From the NCBI GenBank assembly GCA_031277045.1, contig JAISLX010000034.1:1-18298 (forward strand): DNA of 18,298 nt. The letters are read 5' to 3'. A program made the translations under genes and the position numbers. Within the stretch, counting starts at the first letter, position 1. Each line of letters begins with the position of its first letter. The notes beneath the pieces were generated by a model. That model was not told the origin of the DNA and did not search any database. It saw only the letters and a program-made list of their open reading frames with translations. Shown in pieces: positions 1 through 6,653 of this stretch. Origin of the DNA: Treponema sp. Its GTDB lineage: Bacteria; Spirochaetota; Spirochaetia; Treponematales; Breznakiellaceae.

Positions 1-4
1 ATAA

Positions 5-87
5 ACCACCAAGGCGCACAAAGGTACACGAAGGACCATGTTTCCCAACTTTATCTCTCCTTCGTGCGCCTTCTTCGCCTTTGTGGT
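5..87. repeat. Long imperfect inverted repeat of ACCACAAAGG type upstream of hydB
   Basis: Arm 1 (5-35) and arm 2 (58-87) are near reverse complements separated by a 22-base loop. Both arms carry the periodic motif ACCAC-AAGGCG-CACAAAGG-CACGAAGGA. The transcript would fold into a hairpin of about 30 pairs with a few bulges. No T-run follows directly, so a classical intrinsic terminator is not supported, though it could end or protect the 3' end of an upstream transcript. A related, more decayed motif lies at 17945-17995. Motifs of this type are, from memory, common intergenic repeats in unrelated bacteria. Function unknown. Confidence 0.7.
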
Positions 88-140
88 AAAATTCTTAAAA
101 ATGCTTTTTAGCCCAACCAAGCTACTAGCCCGGAAACTGA

Positions 141-146
141 GGGAGG
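141..146 (+). promoter_or_regulatory. Ribosome binding site of hydB
   Basis: GGGAGG lies seven bases before the ATG at 154 and fixes the hydB start. Bases 88-140 show no convincing -35/-10 pair, so the promoter of the hydrogenase operon was not identified. Confidence 0.8.
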
Positions 147-153
147 TTTTTTT

Positions 154-2076
154 ATGTTGAAGACAAGAGAGGATTTACAAAAAATCAGAGCGGCCTGCGG
201 CAAGGCCCTGAAGAACGAAAAGAAAAAAATTATCGTCTGTGCCGGAACCGGCTGCGTGTCATCGGGTTCCCTGGATGTGTACGAAGCACTGATACGGCTG
301 ATGAAGGAAAACAACATTGATTGCGCGGTGGAACTCAGCCTTGAATCCGTCGGAATGAATTCCGATGGGGTTCCGCTGCATCCTGCCGGGATAAATCCCG
401 TTGGAATAAATTCCGTCGGGATAAAGCGGAGCGGCTGCCACGGGTTTTGCGAACTGGGGCCCCTGGTGCTTATCGAGGATGAGGGCTTTTTGTACACAAA
501 AGTAAAGCCGGAGGACTGCGGCGAGATAATCGAAAAAACCATAAAACACGGCGAGGCGATTGAACGGCTCTCATACCGGCAAAACAAAAACTACGCCAAA
601 CGGAACGCCATTCCCTTTTATGAAAAACAAACCCGGCTGGTACTGGAACACTGCGGCCAGATCGACGCCACCTCCATAAAGGAATACCTGGCGGCGGGGG
701 GATACACCGCCTTTGAGAAGGCCCTCTTTGAGATGAACGCCGGTGAAATTATCACCGAAATCAGCGAATCCAATCTGCGGGGCCGGGGGGGCGGCGGCTT
801 CCCCGCGGGCCGGAAATGGTTACAGGTACAACGCCAGGGGCCGGGGCAAAAATACATCGTCTGCAACGGAGACGAAGGGGACCCCGGCGCTTTTATGGAC
901 CGCAGCGTTATGGAAGGGGACCCCCACCGCATGATTGAAGGCATGTTAATCGCCGGCCTCGCCTGCGGGGCGTCGGAGGGCTACATATATGTCCGCGCCG
1001 AATATCCCCTGGCGGTAAGCCGCCTGAAAACGGCGATTACCCAGATGAAAGAGATGGGGCTCCTGGGTAACAATATCCTTAGCACGGATTTCTGCTTCAA
1101 CCTGCACATCAACCGTGGCGCCGGGGCCTTTGTCTGCGGCGAAGGCAGCGCCCTTACCGCCTCAATCGAAGGCAAGCGGGGGATGCCCCGCGTAAAACCG
1201 CCCCGCACGGTGGAACAGGGCCTGTTTGACCGGCCCACGGTGTTGAACAACGTAGAAACCTTCACCAATGTGCCGCTGATCATCAACCGGGGCGCCGCCT
1301 GGTACAGATCCATAGGCCCGGAAAACAGCCCCGGCACCAAGGCATTTGCCCTGACCGGCAACATCGAAAACACCGGCCTTATCGAAGTGCCCATGGGAAC
1401 CACCCTGCGGGAAGTGATCTTCGATGTGGGCGGCGGCATGAAGGGGGGCGGTAATTTCAAGGCCGTGCAGATCGGCGGCCCCTCCGGCGGCTGTCTCACC
1501 GCCGAAGATTTGGACCTTCCCCTGGACTTCGATTCCCTCAAAAAAGCCGGGGCCATGATCGGTTCCGGGGGACTCGGGGTGATGGACGATCACACCTGCA
1601 TGGTGGAGATCGCCCGGTTCTTCATGAACTTTACCCAAAACGAATCCTGCGGCAAATGCGTTCCCTGCCGGGAAGGGACCAAACGGATGCTTGCCATTCT
1701 GGAACGGATCGTGGCGGGGGAGGGCCGGGAGGGCGATATAGAAACGCTGCTGGAACTGGCGGATACCATCTCCGCCACCGCCCTGTGCGGGCTGGGAAAA
1801 ACCGCCCCCTTCCCGGTGGTAAGCACCATCAGAAGTTTCCGCGGCGAATACGAGGCCCATATAAAAGAAAAACGCTGTCCCGCGGGGAGCTGCCAAAAGC
1901 TGCGGCGGATCCGCATCGACGCGGCAAAATGCAAGGGCTGTTCCAAGTGCGCCAAAATCTGTCCGGTGGGGGCGATCAGCGGAAAAATAAAAGAGCCCTT
2001 TGTGATTGACGGGACCACATGTATCAAGTGCGGCGCCTGTACCGGCGCCTGTCCTTTTAAGGCAATCGCGGGTTAG
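154..2076 (+). CDS. hydB: [FeFe] hydrogenase beta subunit HydB (NuoF-like, NAD(P)/FMN-binding)
   Basis: This is the NAD(P)H-oxidising subunit of a soluble multimeric [FeFe] hydrogenase; in bifurcating members it passes electrons between NAD(H), ferredoxin and HydA. The 640 residues show, in order: a thioredoxin-like [2Fe-2S] domain (C29, C34, C95, C99); the NADH/FMN-binding Nuo51-type core with GRGGGGFPAG at 210-219 and NGDEGDPGAF from 238; an SLBB-type region; the NuoF [4Fe-4S] site C499, C502, C505 and C545; a CPAGSC pair (C575, C580); and a C-terminal 2x[4Fe-4S] ferredoxin (C593, C596, C599, C603 and C623, C626, C629, C633). This is the layout of Thermotoga maritima HydB rather than Complex I NuoF, which lacks the N- and C-terminal additions. 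Between C34 and C95 there are about 20 extra residues made of short repeats (residues 66-92). hydA starts 10 bases downstream. A plain NuoF is unlikely. Confidence 0.93.
   Translation: MLKTREDLQKIRAACGKALKNEKKKIIVCAGTGCVSSGSLDVYEALIRLMKENNIDCAVELSLESVGMNSDGVPLHPAGINPVGINSVGIKRSGCHGFCELGPLVLIEDEGFLYTKVKPEDCGEIIEKTIKHGEAIERLSYRQNKNYAKRNAIPFYEKQTRLVLEHCGQIDATSIKEYLAAGGYTAFEKALFEMNAGEIITEISESNLRGRGGGGFPAGRKWLQVQRQGPGQKYIVCNGDEGDPGAFMDRSVMEGDPHRMIEGMLIAGLACGASEGYIYVRAEYPLAVSRLKTAITQMKEMGLLGNNILSTDFCFNLHINRGAGAFVCGEGSALTASIEGKRGMPRVKPPRTVEQGLFDRPTVLNNVETFTNVPLIINRGAAWYRSIGPENSPGTKAFALTGNIENTGLIEVPMGTTLREVIFDVGGGMKGGGNFKAVQIGGPSGGCLTAEDLDLPLDFDSLKKAGAMIGSGGLGVMDDHTCMVEIARFFMNFTQNESCGKCVPCREGTKRMLAILERIVAGEGREGDIETLLELADTISATALCGLGKTAPFPVVSTIRSFRGEYEAHIKEKRCPAGSCQKLRRIRIDAAKCKGCSKCAKICPVGAISGKIKEPFVIDGTTCIKCGACTGACPFKAIAG
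349..429 (+). repeat. In-frame 15-bp palindromic repeats inside hydB
   Basis: Three adjacent 15-base units (385-399, 400-414, 415-429) and a related earlier unit (349-363) encode GINPV-GINSV-GIKRS-like peptides. The core of each full unit is a palindrome around AA or GA: GGGAT-AA-ATCCC, GGAAT-AA-ATTCC and GGAAT-GA-ATTCC. The arms differ between units but stay complementary. The insert lies between the second and third cysteines of the thioredoxin-like [2Fe-2S] domain. Confidence 0.8.
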
Positions 2077-2086
2077 GAGAAAAACC

Positions 2087-3829
2087 ATGACAAACGAAAA
2101 CTATATGATCATTGACGATATGCCCGTACAAATAAACGGCGAAAAAAACATTCTGGAACTGATACGGAAGGCTGGTATAGAGCTGCCCACGTTCTGTTAT
2201 CATTCGGAGCTTTCCGTTTACGGCGCCTGCAGAATGTGCATGGTCGAAATGGAAGGGGGCGGTCTGGAGGCGGCCTGTTCAACCCCTCCCCGGGCGGGTA
2301 CGGCGATTCGGACCAATACCGGGCGGCTGCGGAAATACCGCCGGATGATCCTGGAACTGCTCCTTGCCAACCACTGCCGGGACTGTACCGCCTGTACCAT
2401 GAACGGGAAGTGCCGGCTTCAGGAATTGGCGAGGCGGTTCAGTATCCGGAACGTGCGCTTTCCGAATACCGCCCCGGAACCGGAGATCGACACGTCATCC
2501 CCCTGCATCGCGCGGGACGATTCCAAGTGTATACTCTGCGGGGACTGTGTGCGGATGTGCAGCGAGGTACAGAACGTGGGGGCCATCGACTTTGTTCACC
2601 GGGGTTCCCGGATGATCGTCAGTCCTGTTTTCGGGCGGCCCATCGCCGACTCGCCCTGTGTGGGCTGCGGCCAGTGCGCCGTGGTTTGTCCCACCGGGGC
2701 CATTACGGTAAAGGACGACATAAAAAAAGTATGGGAGGCTCTGGACGACAATTCGGTACACGTTACGGTCCAGATTGCCCCGGCGGTCCGGGTGGCGGTG
2801 AGCAGGGAATTCGGTTTGCAGGACAAAGGCTACGTTCCGGGCAACACTGCGGGGGCGGCGGGAAACGCCGTTGGCCGGATCACCGCGGCGCTGCGGCGCA
2901 TGGGTTTTGATGAAGTCTACGATACTTCCACCGGCGCGGACCTGACCGTTCTTGAGGAATCAGGCGAACTGCTCAAAAAGCTGGAGGGGAATTCCGGCGG
3001 CATGCCGCTTTTTACCTCGTGCTGCCCCGCCTGGGTCCAGTTCTGCGAGAAACATCACCCCGAACTGCTTCCGCATCTTTCTACCGCGCGGTCTCCCATG
3101 CAGATGTTCGCCTCGGTCATCGGAGAGGAAACCGGCCGCCTCTCCAGCCGCCGCCGCGTGCATGTGGCCGTTATGCCCTGTACCGCGAAAAAGTACGAAG
3201 CCGCGCGGGATGAATTCAAAGTGGAGGGCAGGCCCCGCGTGGATTATGTGCTGACCACCCAGGAACTGATCCGCATGATCCAGGAATCGGGGATTGTCTT
3301 TAACGAACTGGCCCCCGAAGCGGTGGATATGCCCTTTGGGACCTATTCCGGCGCGGGGGTGATATTCGGTGTATCAGGCGGCGTTACCGAGGCGGTACTC
3401 AGGCGGCTCAGCGATGATACATCTTCCCGGAACATTCTGGCCTGGCAGGGGCTGCGGGGCATGGCGGGAGTTAAAACCGCCGCCGTTACGCATAGAGGAC
3501 GGGAACTGCGAATCGCCGTGGTGAGCGGCCTGAAAAACGCCTCGGATCTTATCCGGCGGATCCGCGCCGGAGAGGAACGTTACGACTTTGTGGAAGTTAT
3601 GGCCTGCCCGGGGGGCTGCGTGTCGGGCGCGGGCCAGCCCCTGGCCAGCCGGGAAGGGAAAGAAGAACGGGGCCAGGGCCTTTATTCGGCGGACCGGCTC
3701 TGTTACATCAAGCGTTCCCACGAGAATCCGCTGATGAAGGACCTGTATAACGGGGTTCTTAAAGGCCGGGTCCGGGAATTGCTCCACGTGGATTATTTGA
3801 ACAGCGGCGGGCTTTCCCCCAAAACCTGA
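2087..3829 (+). CDS. hydA: [FeFe] hydrogenase catalytic subunit HydA
   Basis: This subunit catalyses 2H+ + 2e- to or from H2 at the H-cluster. The 580 residues have the modular M3 layout of clostridial CpI: [2Fe-2S] domain (C37, C48, C51, C64); His-ligated [4Fe-4S] site (H96, C100, C103, C109); two [4Fe-4S] sites (C148, C151, C154, C158 and C191, C194, C197, C201); then the H-cluster domain. The last carries all three signatures: TSCCPAW (C312 as likely proton-relay Cys, C313 as ligand), MPCTAKK (C365) and EVMACPGGC...GAGQP (C507, C511). GAGQP replaces the usual GGGQP. It lacks the extra C-terminal [2Fe-2S] domain of T. maritima HydA. The frame is open back to 2006 inside hydB, but the AGGAG at 2076-2080 just before ATG 2087 supports this start. 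Pairing with HydB points to a cytoplasmic, NAD-linked bifurcating type. The maturases HydE, HydF and HydG are not in the window. Confidence 0.95.
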   Translation: MTNENYMIIDDMPVQINGEKNILELIRKAGIELPTFCYHSELSVYGACRMCMVEMEGGGLEAACSTPPRAGTAIRTNTGRLRKYRRMILELLLANHCRDCTACTMNGKCRLQELARRFSIRNVRFPNTAPEPEIDTSSPCIARDDSKCILCGDCVRMCSEVQNVGAIDFVHRGSRMIVSPVFGRPIADSPCVGCGQCAVVCPTGAITVKDDIKKVWEALDDNSVHVTVQIAPAVRVAVSREFGLQDKGYVPGNTAGAAGNAVGRITAALRRMGFDEVYDTSTGADLTVLEESGELLKKLEGNSGGMPLFTSCCPAWVQFCEKHHPELLPHLSTARSPMQMFASVIGEETGRLSSRRRVHVAVMPCTAKKYEAARDEFKVEGRPRVDYVLTTQELIRMIQESGIVFNELAPEAVDMPFGTYSGAGVIFGVSGGVTEAVLRRLSDDTSSRNILAWQGLRGMAGVKTAAVTHRGRELRIAVVSGLKNASDLIRRIRAGEERYDFVEVMACPGGCVSGAGQPLASREGKEERGQGLYSADRLCYIKRSHENPLMKDLYNGVLKGRVRELLHVDYLNSGGLSPKT

Positions 3830-3879
3830 CCAGTTTACCCCCCGGTTTTTTGCGATTCTATGCGCGGAGCGCGGCAACC

Positions 3880-3888
3880 TGCTATACT
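3880..3888 (+). promoter_or_regulatory. Extended -10 promoter for a leaderless rnz transcript
   Basis: TGCTATACT matches the extended -10 pattern TGnTATAAT with one mismatch. Only eight bases separate it from the ATG at 3897, so transcription should start at or just before that ATG. The intervening bases are almost all C and hold no ribosome binding site. No good -35 is seen at the right spacing, as is usual for extended -10 promoters. Confidence 0.5.
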
Positions 3889-3896
3889 GCCCCCCT

Positions 3897-4826
3897 ATGA
3901 ATCTTGAAGCGTTTGTCCTGGGCTGCGGGGGCATGATGCCCCTGCCGAACCGGCACCTTACCTCCGTCCTGCTGCGGCGGGAGGGGGATCTGTTTCTTTT
4001 TGACGGCGGGGAGGGTACCCAGGTGTCCCTGCGGCGGCTCAACCTGCGCTGGAAGAAGATATCCGTCATCTTTGTCAGCCACACCCACGCGGATCATGTA
4101 ACCGGCATACCGGGGCTTTTGATGCTCTCCTCCCAGGTGGACAGGGACGATCCCCTCTACATCATCGGCCCGCCGAGGATCGCGGAGTACATCGAGGAGA
4201 GCCGCCGGGTTTTGGATATGTACATCAACTACGAGATCGTGGTCCAGGAGATCACGGGGCCGGGGGTGGTTTACCGGGGGGAGGATTTCCAGGTCCGGGC
4301 CTTTCCGCTGCGGCATACCAAGCCCTGCTACGGCTACGCGCTGGAAGAGGATATCCGGCCGGGGGAGTTCCACCCGGAACGGGCGGAGGCCCTGCGGGTG
4401 CCCCGTGGGCCCCTCTGGTCGAAGCTGCAGTCCGGCGAGGCGGTGGAGGCGGCGGACGGCAGGCTGGTGCAGCCGCAGGACGTGCTGGGGGAGGCGCGGC
4501 CGGGGAGGAAATTCTCGTTTGTTACCGATACGCTGGCTTTTCCCGGTATAGCCGCCGAGGCGGAGGATTCGGACCTCTTTGTCTGCGAAGGCATGTTTTG
4601 CCGGGACCTTGAAGACAGCGCCCGCGAGAAAAAGCACATGACATCGGAACAGGCGGCCCGTATCGCCGCCGCCGCGAAGGTAAAACAGCTTGCCCTTATA
4701 CACTACAGCCCGCGCTATACCGACTACGATCTGAAGCAGCTTCTGAAAGAGGCGCGGGACATTTTTCCCGGTACGGTGCTGACCAGGGACCGCATGGTTT
4801 TCCCGGTGGAGTACCGCGACAGGTAA
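3897..4826 (+). CDS. rnz: Ribonuclease Z (tRNA 3' endonuclease)
   Basis: RNase Z trims the 3' trailer of tRNA precursors that lack an encoded CCA. The 309 residues match the short (ElaC-type) form. The metallo-beta-lactamase zinc ligands are complete: HTHADH (H62, H64, D66, H67), H140 in LRHTK, D211 in VTDT, and H269 in IHYSPRY. The positions H140, D211 and H269 equal those I recall for Bacillus subtilis RNase Z. The exosite-like stretch VPRGPLWSKLQSGEAV (about residues 164-179) and the closing HMTSEQAARIAAAA motif are also typical. One difference is FDGGEGTQ in place of the usual FDCGEGTQ near the N-terminus. There is no ribosome binding site before the ATG, and an extended -10 lies just upstream, so the mRNA is probably leaderless. 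It is 67 bases after hydA and probably transcribed separately. Confidence 0.93.
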   Translation: MNLEAFVLGCGGMMPLPNRHLTSVLLRREGDLFLFDGGEGTQVSLRRLNLRWKKISVIFVSHTHADHVTGIPGLLMLSSQVDRDDPLYIIGPPRIAEYIEESRRVLDMYINYEIVVQEITGPGVVYRGEDFQVRAFPLRHTKPCYGYALEEDIRPGEFHPERAEALRVPRGPLWSKLQSGEAVEAADGRLVQPQDVLGEARPGRKFSFVTDTLAFPGIAAEAEDSDLFVCEGMFCRDLEDSAREKKHMTSEQAARIAAAAKVKQLALIHYSPRYTDYDLKQLLKEARDIFPGTVLTRDRMVFPVEYRDR

Positions 4827-4843
4827 CTTTGCCGGCCCTGCCG

Positions 4844-4852
4844 TGTTAACAT
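4844..4852 (+). promoter_or_regulatory. Possible extended -10 promoter of the gld-type ABC operon
   Basis: TGTTAACAT resembles TGnTATAAT and lies 40 bases before the ATG at 4893. No clear -35 is seen. The expected start, near 4859, would place the following hairpin at the extreme 5' end of the mRNA. Confidence 0.35.
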
Positions 4853-4855
4853 AGT

Positions 4856-4872
4856 GTCCGCGCGCGGCGGAC
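4856..4872 (+). other. Small GC-rich hairpin in the ABC operon leader
   Basis: GTCCGC (4856-4861) and GCGGAC (4867-4872) form a perfect 6-bp stem with loop GCGCG. It ends four bases before the GGAGG at 4877-4881. It could protect the 5' end or tune translation. No T-run follows, so it is not a terminator for rnz. Confidence 0.4.
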
Positions 4873-4892
4873 TGCCGGAGGCTTGAAAGTTC

Positions 4893-5912
4893 ATGATCGA
4901 GGTACACAACCTAAGCAAGCATTACGGCGATGTAAAAGCGGTGGACGGCGTGTCGTTCACGGTGGGCCGGCGCCAGGTTATGGGTTTTTTGGGGCCCAAC
5001 GGCGCGGGGAAGACCACGATCATGAAGATACTGACGGGCTATCACTTTCCCAGCGGGGGCAGCGCCCTGGTGGACGGCGTTTCGGTAACCGGGGATCCGG
5101 TGGAACTCAAACGGCGTACCGGCTACCTTCCGGAAACGGCTCCCCTGTACGGGGAGTTGACCGTGGAGGAGTACCTGAATTTTGCCGCCGCCGCCCGGCT
5201 TATCCCCCGGCGCAAACGCCGGAAGGCGGTGGATATGAGCATTGAAATCTGCGGGCTTTCCGGCTGCCGTTTCCGGCGGATAGAAACCTTGTCAAAAGGG
5301 TACCGGCAGCGGACCGCCCTGGCCCAGGCCATTATCCACGACCCGCCCGTCCTGATCCTGGACGAACCCACCTCGGGGCTGGACCCCAATCAGATCATAG
5401 AGATTCGTTCCCTTATCCGGGAACTTGGAAAGCGGAAGACTGTGATTCTTTCTACCCATATTCTGCGGGAACTGGAGGCGGTGGCCGGCCAGGTGCTTAT
5501 TATCAACCGGGGGAAGATAGCCGCCCAGGGCCGCCCTGAGGAAATTGCCGGCGCGATGAAGGGGGGGGATACCTGGGAACTCCGCCTCAAGGCGCCGGCG
5601 GCGGTCCGGAACAGGCTTCCCGGCCTGGGCTTCGCGTATTCCCAGGCCCGGATCGAGTGCGCGGAAGACGGCACGGCGCAGCTTTCGTTTTTTGTCCCCG
5701 GCGCGACGGGGGGCGAGGGGGAGGCGATCTTTGACTGGGCGGTCCGCGAGGGTTTTAAGATACTTATGATGGACCGCCGATCCCTAAGCCTGGAGGACAT
5801 CTTTGTCCAGATCACATCCGGCGAAGCCCGCGCGGAAGGCGAAGCTCCCCCGGAAGGAGAGGGGCTTGTGGCGGAACCCGCGAAGAATTCCGCCGCGGGA
5901 GGTGGGCGGTGA
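4893..5912 (+). CDS. gldA: ABC transporter ATPase, GldA/CcmA-like
   Basis: This is the ATP-hydrolysing subunit of an ABC-2 type exporter at the inner face of the cytoplasmic membrane. Its 339 residues show Walker A GPNGAGKTT (34-42), a signature loop LSKGYRQR (133-140), Walker B LILDEP with D157 and E158 followed by TSGLDPNQ, and the switch histidine in STHI (H189). The C-terminal 100 or so residues form the accessory domain common in GldA/CcmA-type ATPases, followed by a low-complexity tail rich in E, G, A and P (about 308-339). GGAGG at 4877-4881 supports the ATG. The stop codon overlaps the next start by four bases (GTGA), indicating translational coupling with the permease. The substrate is unknown. 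The gld symbol reflects similarity to Bacteroidetes genes and does not imply gliding. Confidence 0.88.
   Translation: MIEVHNLSKHYGDVKAVDGVSFTVGRRQVMGFLGPNGAGKTTIMKILTGYHFPSGGSALVDGVSVTGDPVELKRRTGYLPETAPLYGELTVEEYLNFAAAARLIPRRKRRKAVDMSIEICGLSGCRFRRIETLSKGYRQRTALAQAIIHDPPVLILDEPTSGLDPNQIIEIRSLIRELGKRKTVILSTHILRELEAVAGQVLIINRGKIAAQGRPEEIAGAMKGGDTWELRLKAPAAVRNRLPGLGFAYSQARIECAEDGTAQLSFFVPGATGGEGEAIFDWAVREGFKILMMDRRSLSLEDIFVQITSGEARAEGEAPPEGEGLVAEPAKNSAAGGGR
5897..5902 (+). promoter_or_regulatory. Ribosome binding site deciding the GTG start of the permease
   Basis: GGGAGG six bases before GTG 5909. It sits inside the end of the ATPase gene, whose stop codon overlaps the GTG. Confidence 0.75.
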
Positions 5913-6646
5913 GGGCGGACGGCCTGGTAAGTACCGCCGCGCTGGTACGCAAGGAGATATACTCCTACGCCATTTCCCCGGTTATTTACGGCATAGGCGT
6001 GTTCTTCCTGCTCGTTGTGAATATCTGGCTGTTTTACTTCCAGCGTTTTTTCGCCGGGGATACGGCCAGCCTCCGGGGCTGGTTCGCTGCGTTTCCTCCG
6101 GCCTTTATCATTGTTATCCCGGCGCTGACCATGAAATGCTGGGCGGACGAACGGCGGCTGGGGACCCTGGAACTGCTCCTTACGATGCCCTTTTCCGAAT
6201 GGAACCTGGCGCTGGGAAAGTTTATCGCCGCCTTCGCGGTGCTGGTAATCTTCCTGCTTTTTACCGTTCCGCTGCCCCTTTCGCTTGCGCCGCTGGGCGA
6301 TTTTGACGGGGGGATTATCCTGGGGCAGTACGCCGGCGTTACCCTGCTGGGGGCTTCCGCCACGGCGCTGGGGCTTTTCTTTTCCTCCCTTTCGCGGAGT
6401 CAGGCGGGGGCTTTTGTGGGAAGCGCGGCGGCGCTGCTTGTCGTCATGCTGGCCGGCCAGGTAAACCAGCTTCTGAATCTGCCCCGGCCCGCGGCGGAGG
6501 TTCTGAACTTCCTGTCCCTCAACTTCCACTTTGAAAGTTTTTTCAGGGGAACCCTGGACAGCCGGGATATGGCCTTCTTTATCCTGAGTACCCTGCTGTT
6601 CCTGTTTCTTACCGCCAAGGTAATCCTGCTCAGAAAGTGGAAGTAG
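5909..6646 (+). CDS. gldF: ABC-2 type permease, GldF-like
   Basis: Membrane subunit of the ABC transporter powered by the preceding ATPase. The 245 residues contain about six hydrophobic helices (roughly 23-45, 57-75, 104-127, 138-158, 167-186, 220-240). The segment PALTMKCWADERRLGTLELLLTMP (71-94) between helices 2 and 3 is the conserved ABC-2/GldF motif, of the ALTMR-WAEER-GT-ELLLT-P type. The start is a GTG with a good GGGAGG, overlapping the ATPase stop. The gap to the next gene is only seven bases. Family placement is firm; substrate and direction of transport are not known. Confidence 0.87.
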   Translation: MRADGLVSTAALVRKEIYSYAISPVIYGIGVFFLLVVNIWLFYFQRFFAGDTASLRGWFAAFPPAFIIVIPALTMKCWADERRLGTLELLLTMPFSEWNLALGKFIAAFAVLVIFLLFTVPLPLSLAPLGDFDGGIILGQYAGVTLLGASATALGLFFSSLSRSQAGAFVGSAAALLVVMLAGQVNQLLNLPRPAAEVLNFLSLNFHFESFFRGTLDSRDMAFFILSTLLFLFLTAKVILLRKWK

Positions 6647-6653
6647 GGCGGGC

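Noticed and set aside
154..2076. Complex I NuoF
   Set aside because: No other nuo genes are present. The protein has N-terminal thioredoxin-like and C-terminal 2x[4Fe-4S] domains and is followed by a catalytic [FeFe] hydrogenase.
2006..2086. Longer HydA start inside hydB
   Set aside because: The extra 27 residues overlap the end of hydB and have no family likeness; a good ribosome binding site precedes ATG 2087.
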